Below, one piece after another: positions 1 to 8,154 of a stretch of DNA of 15,437 bases (positions are counted from its first letter, which is position 1; each line of letters opens with the position of its first letter). Position numbers and translations under genes: made by a program. Below the pieces are notes generated by a model. The model saw nothing but the letters and a program-made list of their open reading frames with translations, did not search any database and was not told where the DNA came from. Origin of the DNA: an uncultured Verrucomicrobia subdivision 3 bacterium. Lineage in GTDB: Bacteria; Verrucomicrobiota; Verrucomicrobiae; Limisphaerales; CAMLLE01. Where the stretch lies: assembly GCA_946480555.1 (NCBI GenBank), contig CAMLLE010000016.1:1-15437 (forward strand), read 5' to 3'.

Positions 1-79
1 AAAAGCGCTTTGCCCGGTTGAAATCGGAGACGAACAGTTCGAACCAGTTCACCGCGTTAGTTTTGATTGCTTTGCTCAT
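1..79 (-). CDS. VOC (glyoxalase/bleomycin-resistance) family protein, N-terminal fragment
   Basis: Only the first 26 codons are in the window; the gene runs off the left edge. The start is an ATG at 79 on the minus strand. The visible peptide begins MSKAIKTNAVNWFELFVSD and continues FNRAKRF. This is the typical first beta strand and helix of a vicinal-oxygen-chelate module, with the pattern NWFE-x-x-V-x-D-x-x-RAK-x-F. Such proteins are small cytosolic metalloenzymes or binding proteins (glyoxalase, extradiol dioxygenase or antibiotic-binding types). The exact activity cannot be told because the metal ligands lie outside the window. No clear Shine-Dalgarno precedes the ATG. The gene is divergent from the sensor kinase to its right. 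Family assignment is by motif recognition on a short piece. Confidence 0.65.
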   Translation of the reverse strand, partial: MSKAIKTNAVNWFELFVSDFNRAKRF

Positions 80-319
80 ATTTCGAATCGTTTGATTGTT
101 GAGCCGCGCCTTGTGCGCAGCGATGGGAGCAACTTAGAAGATGCCACTGACAACCCTATGTCAGGAGGTTTTGCCGCGGGTCGAATCGTTGGTCAGCGGC
201 GGCGCTTTGAACACGGCGTTCCGGCGGATTGCCGGGTTGCCGATACCAGATGGCAGCCTTCCATCCGGTCACCAATTCTTTGCCTTGCAGACGCGGGGGC
301 GCACTTTCAGAATCGCACC
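80..319. other. Intergenic region between divergent VOC gene and sensor kinase
   Basis: About 240 bp separate the VOC start from the preferred kinase start. The stretch stays open in the kinase frame back to a TTG at 92, with an in-frame ATG at 158. It also carries an overlapping plus-strand frame (141-437). Neither translation shows a recognisable domain or a hydrophobic leader. An AGGAGG-like string at 163-168 has no well-spaced start after it. I see no convincing promoter hexamer pair and no terminator. The region most likely holds the divergent promoters. Confidence 0.4.
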
Positions 320-3300
320 GTGCTTTTCATCAGGCGCTGCGGGTGGCTGCGGACGTCGTCGCCGCACGGGATTCACGCTGCTTCCAAGCAGAGATCGGGC
401 ATTCTTCAAATCGCAATTGCAGCTTTCCTTGAAGTGATTCTTTCGCTCGCGGTTTCTGCTGCATCGCTTCCACCCAACCCATTGCCGGGCTATTTCACGC
501 GCGTGTTGGACACGGAAAACGGGCTTCCTCAGAACTCCGTGACTTCGGTTCTGCAAACCCGCGACGGCTATCTCTGGATCGGCACCTACAACGGCCTCGC
601 TCGCTTCGACGGCGCCACGTTCACCGTGTTCTCCGGCGAGAAGGACACTTCGCCCGGGTTGCGGAACAGCCGCATTGTCAGCCTGTTTGAAGATGGCGAT
701 GGGACGCTCTGGATCGGACATGAAACTGGCGAACTCACGCGCTACAGGGAGGGTCGGTTTCAATCCGTCGATTTTCGGGTGCCGTGGGAGAACCGGCGCA
801 TTCTATCGATGGGCACCGACCACTCCGGCAAGCTCTGGCTGCTTATGGACCAGGGCCGCCTCGCTTCCATTGATGGTGACAGTCTTTCGGTGCCGAATGT
901 TGATACGGGCACGCGGCTGACCTCCATGGTCCGAAATTCGCGCGGGCAAATCTGGATCGCCTCGGCCGGGCGGCTGTTTGCGCTCACCAACAGCCAGCTC
1001 ATTTCCATCGGGGGAGATGAAGGCCCTGGCGGTTACGTGACGGGCATCGCTGCGGCGCTGGACGATAAGCTTTGGGTGATCAGCGGTGATCGGATTCGGA
1101 AATGGGATGGACAACAACTCGTTTCCGATTTGGGTCCCACCGCCTGGGCGCAGCATTCGATCAGCACGGCTGTGGAAACTCGCGGCGGCGCCCTCGCGAT
1201 CGGCACCTTGGGTAATGGCGTGTTCCTTCTCTTCCCGGGCAAAGGCGTCCTTCATTTCGACCGTTCCAATGGGTTCCCGCACGATTGGACGCGATGTCTC
1301 TTTGAAGATCGGGAGGGCACGCTTTGGGCGGGCACGGGCAGCGGCGGGCTGGTTGCCTTGCGCGCTGGCAAGGTGCGTACCATTGTCCCGCCGGACCAGT
1401 GGCTCGAACGCGACGTGTTGAGTGTTTCCACGACCTCAGACGGCGGGTTGTGGGTCGGCACCGAGGGCGGCGGCATTTACCACTACTTCAACGACAGATG
1501 GGCGCATTTCAACGAATATCAGGGCCTCTCAAACACCTTCGTGTGGGCGGTGGCGCCGGATTCCCGCGATCGCCTTTGGGCGGGGACCTGGGGCGGCGGG
1601 GTCTATGTCCGGAACAACGGCGGCTTCGTTCCCGCTCCCGGACTCGAGAACACCACAGTGCCTACGCCGGCGTTGCTTCACGAGAAAAACGGCGTCACTT
1701 GGATCGGTTCCGGCCAGGGACTCATACGCTACGAAAACGGCACCACACTACAGATTGGCAGGAGCGAAGGATTGAATTTCCCCGACGTTCGCTGTGTGGT
1801 GGAAGACGGCGAAGGTGGCGTGTGGTTCGGAATGATGGGTGGCGGGCTCGGTCACTGGCGCGATGGAAGCCTGCGGCAGTTTCATCAGGCTCATGGCCTC
1901 ACGAGCGAGTATGTTCAATGCCTGCGCAGGGATACAGACGGCACGCTCTGGATTGGAACTTACGGCGGCGGGGTGAACCGCTTGAAGCACGATCAGATTC
2001 GCGCCGTCACGGTCGCTGAAGGCCTGCCGAACAACGTCATTTGCCACATCGAAGCCGATGATGAGGACCACCTCTGGTTCAGTTCGCGGGGCGGCATTTT
2101 TCGCGTCAGCCGCGATGAGCTGAATCGTTGCGCCGATGGGGAAATCCAGAGAGTCCGTTGCCTCAGTTACGGAAAAGCCGACGGCATGCCGACACTCGAA
2201 TGCACTGGCGGCTCGCAGCCGGCGGGCTGCCGGACGGCAGATGGCAATCTCTGGTTCCCGACCACCAAGGGTTTGGTCGTCATCAATCCCCGGGAGGCCA
2301 AGGTGAATCAGCTGCCGCCGCCAGTCTTGATCGAGAGTCTGGAAATCGAAGGCCAGTCCGTGGTGTTGCCGAGAAATCGCGAGAAGTCGCTGCAGATTCC
2401 GCCCGGCAATCAACGTTTTGAGTTTCGTTACACCGCGCTCACGTTTGTCGCGACCGAGAAGGTTCGCTTTCGTTACCGCATGGTTGGACTGGGTGAAGAC
2501 TGGAAAGAAGTCGGGAACCAGCGAGTCGCCAACTACAGTTATCTTCCTCCCGGCAGCTACACGTTTCAGGTGATCGCGTGCAACGGCGACGGCGTTTGGA
2601 ATCCGATCGGCGCCACGCTCGGGCTCACCGTCCAGCCGCATTTCTGGCAGACCTGGTGGTTTGTCTTGCTGGAGATTTTTGCCGCGGCAACGTTCCTGGT
2701 GCTGACGGTGCTCGTGATCGTCCGGCGGCGGATGAAGCTCAAAGTCGAACGTCTTGAGCGCCAGCGCGCGATCGAACGCGAGCGCGCGCGCATCGCGCAG
2801 GACATTCACGACAACCTCGGCGCGAGCCTCACGCGCATATCGCTGTTGAGCCAGTCCGCGCACAGCGAATTGCACGACCCCCAACACGCCGCCATTCAGC
2901 TGGAGCGCATCTACAGCACCACGCGCGAGTTGACCCGCGCCATGGACGAAATCGTCTGGGCGGTCAATCCGCAGCACGACACCCTGGACAGCCTGGCGAA
3001 CTACCTGGGCAAGTTCGCGCAGGATTTCCTCGGTCCGTTGCAGATCCGTTGCCGCCTCGACGTGCCGGTTGATCTCCCGCATTGGCCGGTCACCGCCGAA
3101 GTTCGCCACAACCTGTTTCTGGCCGTGAAAGAAGCGTTGCACAACGTGGTGAAACATGCCGGCGCATCGGAAGTCACCGTTGCGCTGACGACGGCGGCGA
3201 ATCGATTCACGTTTGCCATTCGCGACAATGGACGCGGCTTTGCGCCGGATTCCCCCGCGACCAGCGCGGATGGACGCATCGCCGGCGGAAACGGACTGCC

Positions 3301-3412
3301 AAACATGCGTACGCGCCTGGAGAAGGTTGGTGGATGCGCGGAAGTCGAAAGCGCGCCTGGGAACGGAACGACAGTGAAGCTGACGGTGCCCGTCGCCGTG
3401 TCCGCGCGCTGA
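320..3412 (+). CDS. Membrane sensor histidine kinase with Reg_prop beta-propellers and Y_Y_Y domain
   Basis: This is a 1030-residue one-span sensor kinase from a GTG start at 320; the frame stays open to a TTG at 92. The later start places a signal-like helix at about residues 25-48 (ending AVSA before ASLPP) close to the N terminus. Residues about 64-659 hold 14 W-x-G-type repeat motifs (LWIG, LWVG, VWFG and similar) spaced mostly 39-45 residues, as expected for two seven-bladed propellers. A Y_Y_Y domain follows (about 694-772), then a transmembrane helix (about 775-802). The kinase part is HisKA_3 type, with the H-box RIAQDIHDNLG and phospho-acceptor His830. The HATPase_c domain shows an N-box (HNVVKH), DNGRGF and GGNGLPNM. 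The periplasmic part should bind a ligand, often a glycan in related sensors, but the ligand here is unknown. The response regulator follows after 59 bp. There is no receiver or DNA-binding domain fused to it. Confidence 0.93.
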   Translation: MLFIRRCGWLRTSSPHGIHAASKQRSGILQIAIAAFLEVILSLAVSAASLPPNPLPGYFTRVLDTENGLPQNSVTSVLQTRDGYLWIGTYNGLARFDGATFTVFSGEKDTSPGLRNSRIVSLFEDGDGTLWIGHETGELTRYREGRFQSVDFRVPWENRRILSMGTDHSGKLWLLMDQGRLASIDGDSLSVPNVDTGTRLTSMVRNSRGQIWIASAGRLFALTNSQLISIGGDEGPGGYVTGIAAALDDKLWVISGDRIRKWDGQQLVSDLGPTAWAQHSISTAVETRGGALAIGTLGNGVFLLFPGKGVLHFDRSNGFPHDWTRCLFEDREGTLWAGTGSGGLVALRAGKVRTIVPPDQWLERDVLSVSTTSDGGLWVGTEGGGIYHYFNDRWAHFNEYQGLSNTFVWAVAPDSRDRLWAGTWGGGVYVRNNGGFVPAPGLENTTVPTPALLHEKNGVTWIGSGQGLIRYENGTTLQIGRSEGLNFPDVRCVVEDGEGGVWFGMMGGGLGHWRDGSLRQFHQAHGLTSEYVQCLRRDTDGTLWIGTYGGGVNRLKHDQIRAVTVAEGLPNNVICHIEADDEDHLWFSSRGGIFRVSRDELNRCADGEIQRVRCLSYGKADGMPTLECTGGSQPAGCRTADGNLWFPTTKGLVVINPREAKVNQLPPPVLIESLEIEGQSVVLPRNREKSLQIPPGNQRFEFRYTALTFVATEKVRFRYRMVGLGEDWKEVGNQRVANYSYLPPGSYTFQVIACNGDGVWNPIGATLGLTVQPHFWQTWWFVLLEIFAAATFLVLTVLVIVRRRMKLKVERLERQRAIERERARIAQDIHDNLGASLTRISLLSQSAHSELHDPQHAAIQLERIYSTTRELTRAMDEIVWAVNPQHDTLDSLANYLGKFAQDFLGPLQIRCRLDVPVDLPHWPVTAEVRHNLFLAVKEALHNVVKHAGASEVTVALTTAANRFTFAIRDNGRGFAPDSPATSADGRIAGGNGLPNMRTRLEKVGGCAEVESAPGNGTTVKLTVPVAVSAR

Positions 3413-3471
3413 ACTGTAGCCAAAACTAACGACACGCACGCGCGGTCGAATCAAATTAAACTCAAAACGCT

Positions 3472-4119
3472 GTGAGCATCGCGGTTTCCATGATTGAAGA
3501 CGACGTGCCGGCGAGAGAAATCATCGCCGGCTGGATCCGCCGTGCCGAAGGTTTCCGCCTCGTCAGCGAACACGGGAGCGCAGAAAGCGCGCTGGCTGCC
3601 CTCCCCAACGAGAAACCTAATGTCGTCCTGACCGACATCAATCTTCCCGGCATGACCGGAATTGAATGTGTGCGTCGGCTGAAGCCCGTTCTCCCCGACA
3701 CGCAGTTTGTCATGGTCACCGTGTACGAGGATGCAGACCACATCTTCAACGCGCTCGCTGTCGGCGCCAGTGGTTATCTGCTGAAACAAACCCCGCGCAC
3801 CGATCTCCTGGCTGCGCTCAAGGAAGTTCATGCGGGCGGTTCGCCCATGAGCAGCAACATTGCCCGCAAGGTCGTGCAATCGTTTCGCCGGCCGGACATG
3901 CAACAGCATCCGAGCCACGATCTCTCGCCGCGCGAACGCGAAGTGCTGGAACTGCTCGCCCGCGGTTATCTTTACAAGGAAATCGCGGATTCGCTGCAGA
4001 TCAGTGTTCCGACGGTGAATACCTACATTCGCCGCATCTACGAGAAGCTCCATGTACGTTCCCGCGCCCAGGCTGTGGCCAAGTTTGCGAACATTCCGCT
4101 TGGCCATCCGCAGCAATAG
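3472..4119 (+). CDS. NarL/FixJ-family response regulator (receiver plus LuxR HTH)
   Basis: A 215-residue DNA-binding response regulator and the likely partner of the kinase immediately upstream. The receiver domain occupies about residues 1-120. It has the acidic cluster E9/D10/D11, phospho-acceptor D55 in LTDINLPG, switch threonine T83 and conserved lysine K105. A LuxR-type helix-turn-helix spans about 151-205 (LSPREREVLELLARGYLYKEI, then the TVNTYIRRIYEKLHVRSR recognition region). Length and order match the NarL family. The start is GTG at 3472; an in-frame ATG at codon 7 (3490) would trim the first beta strand and is less likely. No Shine-Dalgarno is visible; the leader is A-rich. HisKA_3 kinases normally pair with NarL-type regulators, so partnership is well supported, while the target genes are unknown. 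Confidence 0.94.
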   Translation: MSIAVSMIEDDVPAREIIAGWIRRAEGFRLVSEHGSAESALAALPNEKPNVVLTDINLPGMTGIECVRRLKPVLPDTQFVMVTVYEDADHIFNALAVGASGYLLKQTPRTDLLAALKEVHAGGSPMSSNIARKVVQSFRRPDMQQHPSHDLSPREREVLELLARGYLYKEIADSLQISVPTVNTYIRRIYEKLHVRSRAQAVAKFANIPLGHPQQ

Positions 4120-4130
4120 TTGAAATCGTG

Positions 4131-4215
4131 AATCGCGGGAGACGACGTGAGGGGTCTCCAATTAGTTCTCGCGAGGGGGAAGTTTGCGACTCCTCACGGC
4201 GTCTCCTGCGCGATT
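4131..4215. repeat. 85-bp near-palindromic intergenic element, possible bidirectional terminator
   Basis: The left arm 4131-4152 (AATCGCGGGAGACGACGTGA then GG) is the reverse complement of 4192-4215, except for one mismatch and a 2-nt bulge (21 of 22 positions pair). The inner segments pair more loosely, and the centre contains the perfect 8-bp palindrome CTCGCGAG (4168-4175). It fills most of the 104-bp gap between the convergent response regulator and permease genes. Transcribed from either strand it would fold into a long stem. No long U-run follows on either side, so intrinsic termination is only possible. The form resembles REP/MITE-type dispersed palindromes; copy number elsewhere cannot be judged from the window. 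Confidence 0.75.
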
Positions 4216-4223
4216 CCGCTTCT

Positions 4224-5552
4224 TTATTCGTGCCGCAGCGCTTCCACCGGATCCATTTTCGCGGCGCGCAACGCAGGATAAATTCCGAAGATTACGCCAA
4301 CGACGGCAGAAATCGTGAACGCCAGCAGCGGCGACCAGAACGTGACGATCGTTTTCAATCCGGCAGTGTGCGTCACGATAAAGGGAATCAACACGCCCAG
4401 GATCACACCGATCAATCCGCCCGCACCGGACAGCATCACGGTTTCAACCAGGAACTGAACCACGATGTCGCGGCGCCTTGCCCCGAGCGCGCGCCGGATG
4501 CCAATCTCCCGCGTCCGTTCCGTGACGCTGGCGAGCATGATGTTCATGATTCCAATGCCGCCCACGAGCAGCGAGATGGCCGCGATTGAGCCGAGCACAA
4601 TGTTGAAAATCTGCTTGGTGCGTTCCGCGCGTTTCAGCAGCTCCAGCGGCACCACGATCTCATAATCCTTCTTCTTGTGATTCCGCTGCATCACTTCCTT
4701 GATCGCCTCGGACACGCCCATGACTTTGTCGAGCGATTCCACCTTCACGGTCAGGTCGTGCAATTGAACGCGCTCCGCTTCAAAACTGCCGCTGCGCCGC
4801 CGTATGAGCACTTCGCCGTAACGCGCCTTGCCGGTATCCAACGGAATGAACATGCGATGCGCGGCGGACTTGGATTGGGACTGCACGTCATCCGTCTTCA
4901 GCTCCGCGCGCGGCTCCATCACGCCAACCACCTGATAATAGTCGCCGCCCACGCGCACGTGCTTGCCGATGGGTGATTGCAGCGGGAACAGCGCCGAAAC
5001 CATTTCCGCGCCAAGCACGCACACGCCGGCTTCGCCTTCCATGTCCTGTTCCGTGAAGAACCGTCCGGCGGCCACGCGATGGTTGCGCATTTCCGGATAC
5101 CAGGGAACGGTGCCGACGATGTCGCAATCGACGCGTCGGCTGATGTTCCAGACGTATTCACGAATGATGCGCGCCGGCAGCACGATGGTGACGCCGGGAA
5201 TCGTGGCGGCGATCCGCTTCGCGTCTGCATAGGTGATTCCGTATTGCAGAACGGAACTCTGGCTTCCTCGATCGGTGACCTTCTGTTCCTCGGGCGGTTT
5301 TTCGCTGCGCAGGAGAATGTTCTGGCTGCCGAGGTTTTTGATCTGTTCCTGCGCTTCGTAACTCGCGCCTTCACCGATCGCCAGCATGGCGATGACGGAA
5401 CACACGCCAAAGACGATGCCGAGCGCGGTCAGCAAGGAACGCAGCCGATGCAGCCAAAGGCTTTTGAGTCCGAGGCGGACGGCACGCCGCAAACGCGCGG
5501 CGGAAAAGCCTCGGGGTGAGTGCTGCCGGGGGATGAATTCAGCGCCGGACAT
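4224..5552 (-). CDS. MacB-type ABC transporter permease (MacB_PCD/FtsX)
   Basis: A 442-residue inner-membrane permease of the mechanotransmission (MacB/LolE/FtsX) class. TM1 lies at about residues 39-60, followed by a periplasmic core domain (about 61-313). Three C-terminal helices follow at about 315-340, 369-393 and 404-427. The family hallmark motifs are present: the [20 protein letters not shown] coupling region after TM2, and the ending [18 protein letters not shown]. The ATPase domain is a separate gene just upstream, unlike E. coli MacB where the two are fused. The preferred start is the ATG at 5552, 14 nt inside the end of the ATPase gene, with GGAG about 12 nt upstream. A TTG at 5561 would add three residues. 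It should use ATP-driven conformational change to push substrate from the periplasm through the adaptor and outer-membrane channel. The substrate is not predictable. Confidence 0.94.
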   Translation of the reverse strand: MSGAEFIPRQHSPRGFSAARLRRAVRLGLKSLWLHRLRSLLTALGIVFGVCSVIAMLAIGEGASYEAQEQIKNLGSQNILLRSEKPPEEQKVTDRGSQSSVLQYGITYADAKRIAATIPGVTIVLPARIIREYVWNISRRVDCDIVGTVPWYPEMRNHRVAAGRFFTEQDMEGEAGVCVLGAEMVSALFPLQSPIGKHVRVGGDYYQVVGVMEPRAELKTDDVQSQSKSAAHRMFIPLDTGKARYGEVLIRRRSGSFEAERVQLHDLTVKVESLDKVMGVSEAIKEVMQRNHKKKDYEIVVPLELLKRAERTKQIFNIVLGSIAAISLLVGGIGIMNIMLASVTERTREIGIRRALGARRRDIVVQFLVETVMLSGAGGLIGVILGVLIPFIVTHTAGLKTIVTFWSPLLAFTISAVVGVIFGIYPALRAAKMDPVEALRHE

Positions 5553-6225
5553 CGGTTTCAATTTCTCCGTCGCGCAGACGAATGGCCCGGCTGGCGCGGT
5601 CGCCCACGGACGGATCGTGCGTGACGAGAATCAGGGTTTTGCCCTGCGAATGCAGGTCATCGAATACGCGAAGAATTTCCTTGCCGGAGGAGGAATCGAG
5701 ATTTCCCGTCGGTTCGTCCGCAAGGATGACGAGCGGGTCATTCACCAGCGCGCGGGCGATGGCGACACGTTGCTGCTGGCCGCCGGAAAGTTCAAACGGC
5801 TTATGGTCGAGCCGCTGGCCCAGACCGACCAACGACGCCAGTTGGCAGGCGATTTCGCGGCATTCAGCTTCCGGCCGATCCTGGTAATAGAGCGGCACCT
5901 CGATGTTCTCCACGACAGTGAGTTGCTGGATGAGATTGTAAGATTGGAAAATAAAACCGAGCCGGGCGCCGCGAACGCTGGAAAGCGAATCGTCATCCAT
6001 CTGCGAAACATCCTCGCCGCCGAGGAAGTAGTTGCCCGACGAAGGCCGGTCCAGGCAGCCGAGAAGATTTAGCATGGTGGATTTTCCGCAGCCGGACGGG
6101 CCCATGATGCTGATGTATTCGCCGGGATTGATGCTGAACGATACGCCGCGCAATGCGTTCACCGTCACCGGTCCCATTTGGTAGGTTTTACGAACGTCCG
6201 CGAACTGAACGATGGGCGAAGGCAT
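5539..6225 (-). CDS. ABC transporter ATP-binding protein, MacB/LolD type
   Basis: A 228-residue nucleotide-binding subunit with all catalytic motifs intact. These are Walker [10 protein letters not shown] (42-50), Q-loop Q94, signature LSGGQQQR (146-153), Walker [13 protein letters not shown] (166-177) with catalytic E171, and the H-loop H203 in LVTHD. The [10 protein letters not shown] string and the size are typical of the LolD/MacB/FtsE class, which powers permeases of the kind encoded immediately downstream. The start ATG at 6225 lies 6 nt after the adaptor stop codon. The 3' end overlaps the permease start by 14 nt, which indicates translational coupling within one transcript. It acts as a dimer on the cytoplasmic side of the inner membrane. 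Confidence 0.96.
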   Translation of the reverse strand: MPSPIVQFADVRKTYQMGPVTVNALRGVSFSINPGEYISIMGPSGCGKSTMLNLLGCLDRPSSGNYFLGGEDVSQMDDDSLSSVRGARLGFIFQSYNLIQQLTVVENIEVPLYYQDRPEAECREIACQLASLVGLGQRLDHKPFELSGGQQQRVAIARALVNDPLVILADEPTGNLDSSSGKEILRVFDDLHSQGKTLILVTHDPSVGDRASRAIRLRDGEIETDVRR

Positions 6226-6231
6226 GGGTCT

Positions 6232-8154
6232 TCAAATCTTCGCGGTCGCAGCCGGTACGCTTGTGCTTTCCGGAGCAGGTGTTTCTTCCGGTTGCTTGTC
6301 TGCCGGCTCGGAATCGGGAGTGGTCGCCGGGCGCAAGTCCATGGGCGGACGCAGCATCACCTGTTCGCCTTCGCGCAGTCCGGTTCGAATCTCGATGAAT
6401 TCGTCTGTGAACTCGCCCACTTGCACTTCACGGCGCTCGGATGATCCGCCGCTTTTCACGTAGCAAACCTGTTTCCCGTCTTCCGGAACCACCGCTTGGA
6501 TTGGCACGTAAATCACGTCGTCGAGACGGTTCACCAGAATCTCCACTTTCGCGCTCATGCCCGGCTTTACCCATTCATGCGTGCCCTCGATCGCGACCGT
6601 GGTGAGATAAACCTTCAGGTCGGGATTCATCCAACGATTCTGGGAATCCGGCAGCACCGCCACCTTGGTAATCTCGCCGATCAGGACTTCGTCCGGAAAC
6701 GCGTCCACCGTGATGCGCGCCTTCTGGCCCTTCTTCACTTTCTTGATGTAGCTCTCGTGGATCTTCACGTTCACCGCCATGCGTGTCATGTCCGGGATGG
6801 TGATAATCGCCTGCCGTTCGCGCACGGTGGCGCCTTCGCGGATGGGTTCCTGGCCGCCATAATAAACGCCGTCGTCGCGTCCGCCGCCGTAAACCACCAG
6901 CCCGCTCTTGAGGGCGCGCAACGTGCATTTGCCCAGTTGCTCCTGAATGTCGCTGCGCTGGCGTGATTGAACCTCGTATTGCCCGCGCGCCGAATTCAAC
7001 CGCGCTTTCGCCTGCGCCAGTTTGGAAATGGCCACACGGCGTGCCTTGTCCAGTTCGCGCACCGCTTCCGAATATTTCGATAGCGATTCCTCGGCTGACT
7101 TCAGGAACTCATATTTCAGAAACAGTGCTTGCGCCGTTTCGGCCGTCTGCACCTTCAAGCGCGCGCTTTCGAAGGAGATTTCATCGCGGGTGATTTCCGT
7201 CTTTGGAACGAAACCTTTTGAGAACAGCCGCCGTGTGCCTTCCAGCGCGGTGGTGGCCTGCCCCAGTTCCTTTTGGGCAACCTGAAGATCGTCCTCCAGC
7301 TTGCGCAGCTTCTGCTTCGCTTCACCGTCGCCAAGCAGGTTCATGTCCGCGTATTTGCTGAAATCGACGCGGAAGGTGCGCGTCACGCGTTCCGCGGCTG
7401 GCACTGGCTCGGGTAATGGGGCGGCGGGTTGCGGTGTGAGTTTGATCTCACGCGGCGGTTGCATGGTTACCGCGTTCCCGTTCACCTGGATCACGGGCGC
7501 TTCCGTCAGGGGTGAGCCGTTCACCGGGGCCGCCGTCGCTGGCGATGCCAGTTCAGCGTTGGAGGTGGCTTCGACATTATTGGTCAGTGCTTCGGCCAGG
7601 AAATCATCCAATCCGATTTCCTTCACGATCTGCGCCGTGACGGTGTCGCCCAGGAACTTGTCGAAGTCCATCCGCGCGAACCGCACCTTCTGCTCGGCAG
7701 CCTTGATGTCGCTGTCGTTCTGCCCGAGCTGGATTTCGTAATTCTGCTGCGCGTCTGTGAGGCTCGCCATGGCGGACTGATACTGAATCTCCTGTTGCAC
7801 CAGCTTCTGTTCGAGCTCGGACGAATCAAGTTCGCACAGGACTTTGCCCTGTTTCACGTCGTCTTCGGTCACGAGGTAGCCTTCCTCGACGATCTTGAGA
7901 ATCTTCGTGCCCTGATAACCGACGCGGACTTCGCATTTGATCTCCTGCGATTCCAGTGCTTGCAAGCTGCCGCCTTCCAGCACGGAAATGTTCAGCGGAC
8001 CGCGGCGTGCGGCAAAGGTGGGCGAATCCCCGGGCACCTGCTTGCCGCCCCGGAACCAGAGCAGGCCGAGCCCGGCGACGATGACTCCGGCAAGAATCTT
8101 TAACCAGGCCGGTTGGCGTAGAACAAACCGGAATGTTTTAGTGAGCTGCTGCAT
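6232..8154 (-). CDS. Periplasmic adaptor (membrane fusion) protein, HlyD/MacA-like, enlarged
   Basis: A 640-residue adaptor. An N-terminal membrane anchor at about residues 17-34 is followed by a lipoyl/barrel-sandwich half (about 50-110), a long helical hairpin, the second lipoyl half (about 410-455), a beta-barrel region (about 456-545) and a membrane-proximal domain (about 546-605). The C-terminal tail (about 606-640) is Pro/Glu/Ala-rich. Two predicted coiled-coil stretches (about 111-165 and 278-408) form the hairpin. They are separated by about 60 residues rich in Ala, Pro and Asn (about 195-258), so the protein is far longer than E. coli MacA (about 370). Start at ATG 8154 is supported by a strong AGGAGG six bases upstream; an upstream in-frame ATG at 8202 lacks this. 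It should link the MacB-like pump to the TolC-family channel encoded just upstream. Confidence 0.9.
   Translation of the reverse strand: MQQLTKTFRFVLRQPAWLKILAGVIVAGLGLLWFRGGKQVPGDSPTFAARRGPLNISVLEGGSLQALESQEIKCEVRVGYQGTKILKIVEEGYLVTEDDVKQGKVLCELDSSELEQKLVQQEIQYQSAMASLTDAQQNYEIQLGQNDSDIKAAEQKVRFARMDFDKFLGDTVTAQIVKEIGLDDFLAEALTNNVEATSNAELASPATAAPVNGSPLTEAPVIQVNGNAVTMQPPREIKLTPQPAAPLPEPVPAAERVTRTFRVDFSKYADMNLLGDGEAKQKLRKLEDDLQVAQKELGQATTALEGTRRLFSKGFVPKTEITRDEISFESARLKVQTAETAQALFLKYEFLKSAEESLSKYSEAVRELDKARRVAISKLAQAKARLNSARGQYEVQSRQRSDIQEQLGKCTLRALKSGLVVYGGGRDDGVYYGGQEPIREGATVRERQAIITIPDMTRMAVNVKIHESYIKKVKKGQKARITVDAFPDEVLIGEITKVAVLPDSQNRWMNPDLKVYLTTVAIEGTHEWVKPGMSAKVEILVNRLDDVIYVPIQAVVPEDGKQVCYVKSGGSSERREVQVGEFTDEFIEIRTGLREGEQVMLRPPMDLRPATTPDSEPADKQPEETPAPESTSVPAATAKI

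Noticed and set aside
1748..3454. A 568-codon open frame on the minus strand, opposite the kinase 3' half
   Set aside because: It is antisense to strongly recognisable kinase motifs. Its translation is rich in Arg/Gly/Asp with no domain, as expected for a codon-bias shadow in GC-rich DNA.
3413..4223. The idea that the two-component pair forms one system with the convergent exporter
   Set aside because: The genes converge and share no promoter region, and a repeat element lies between them. Nothing in the sequence supports a regulatory link, although it is not excluded.
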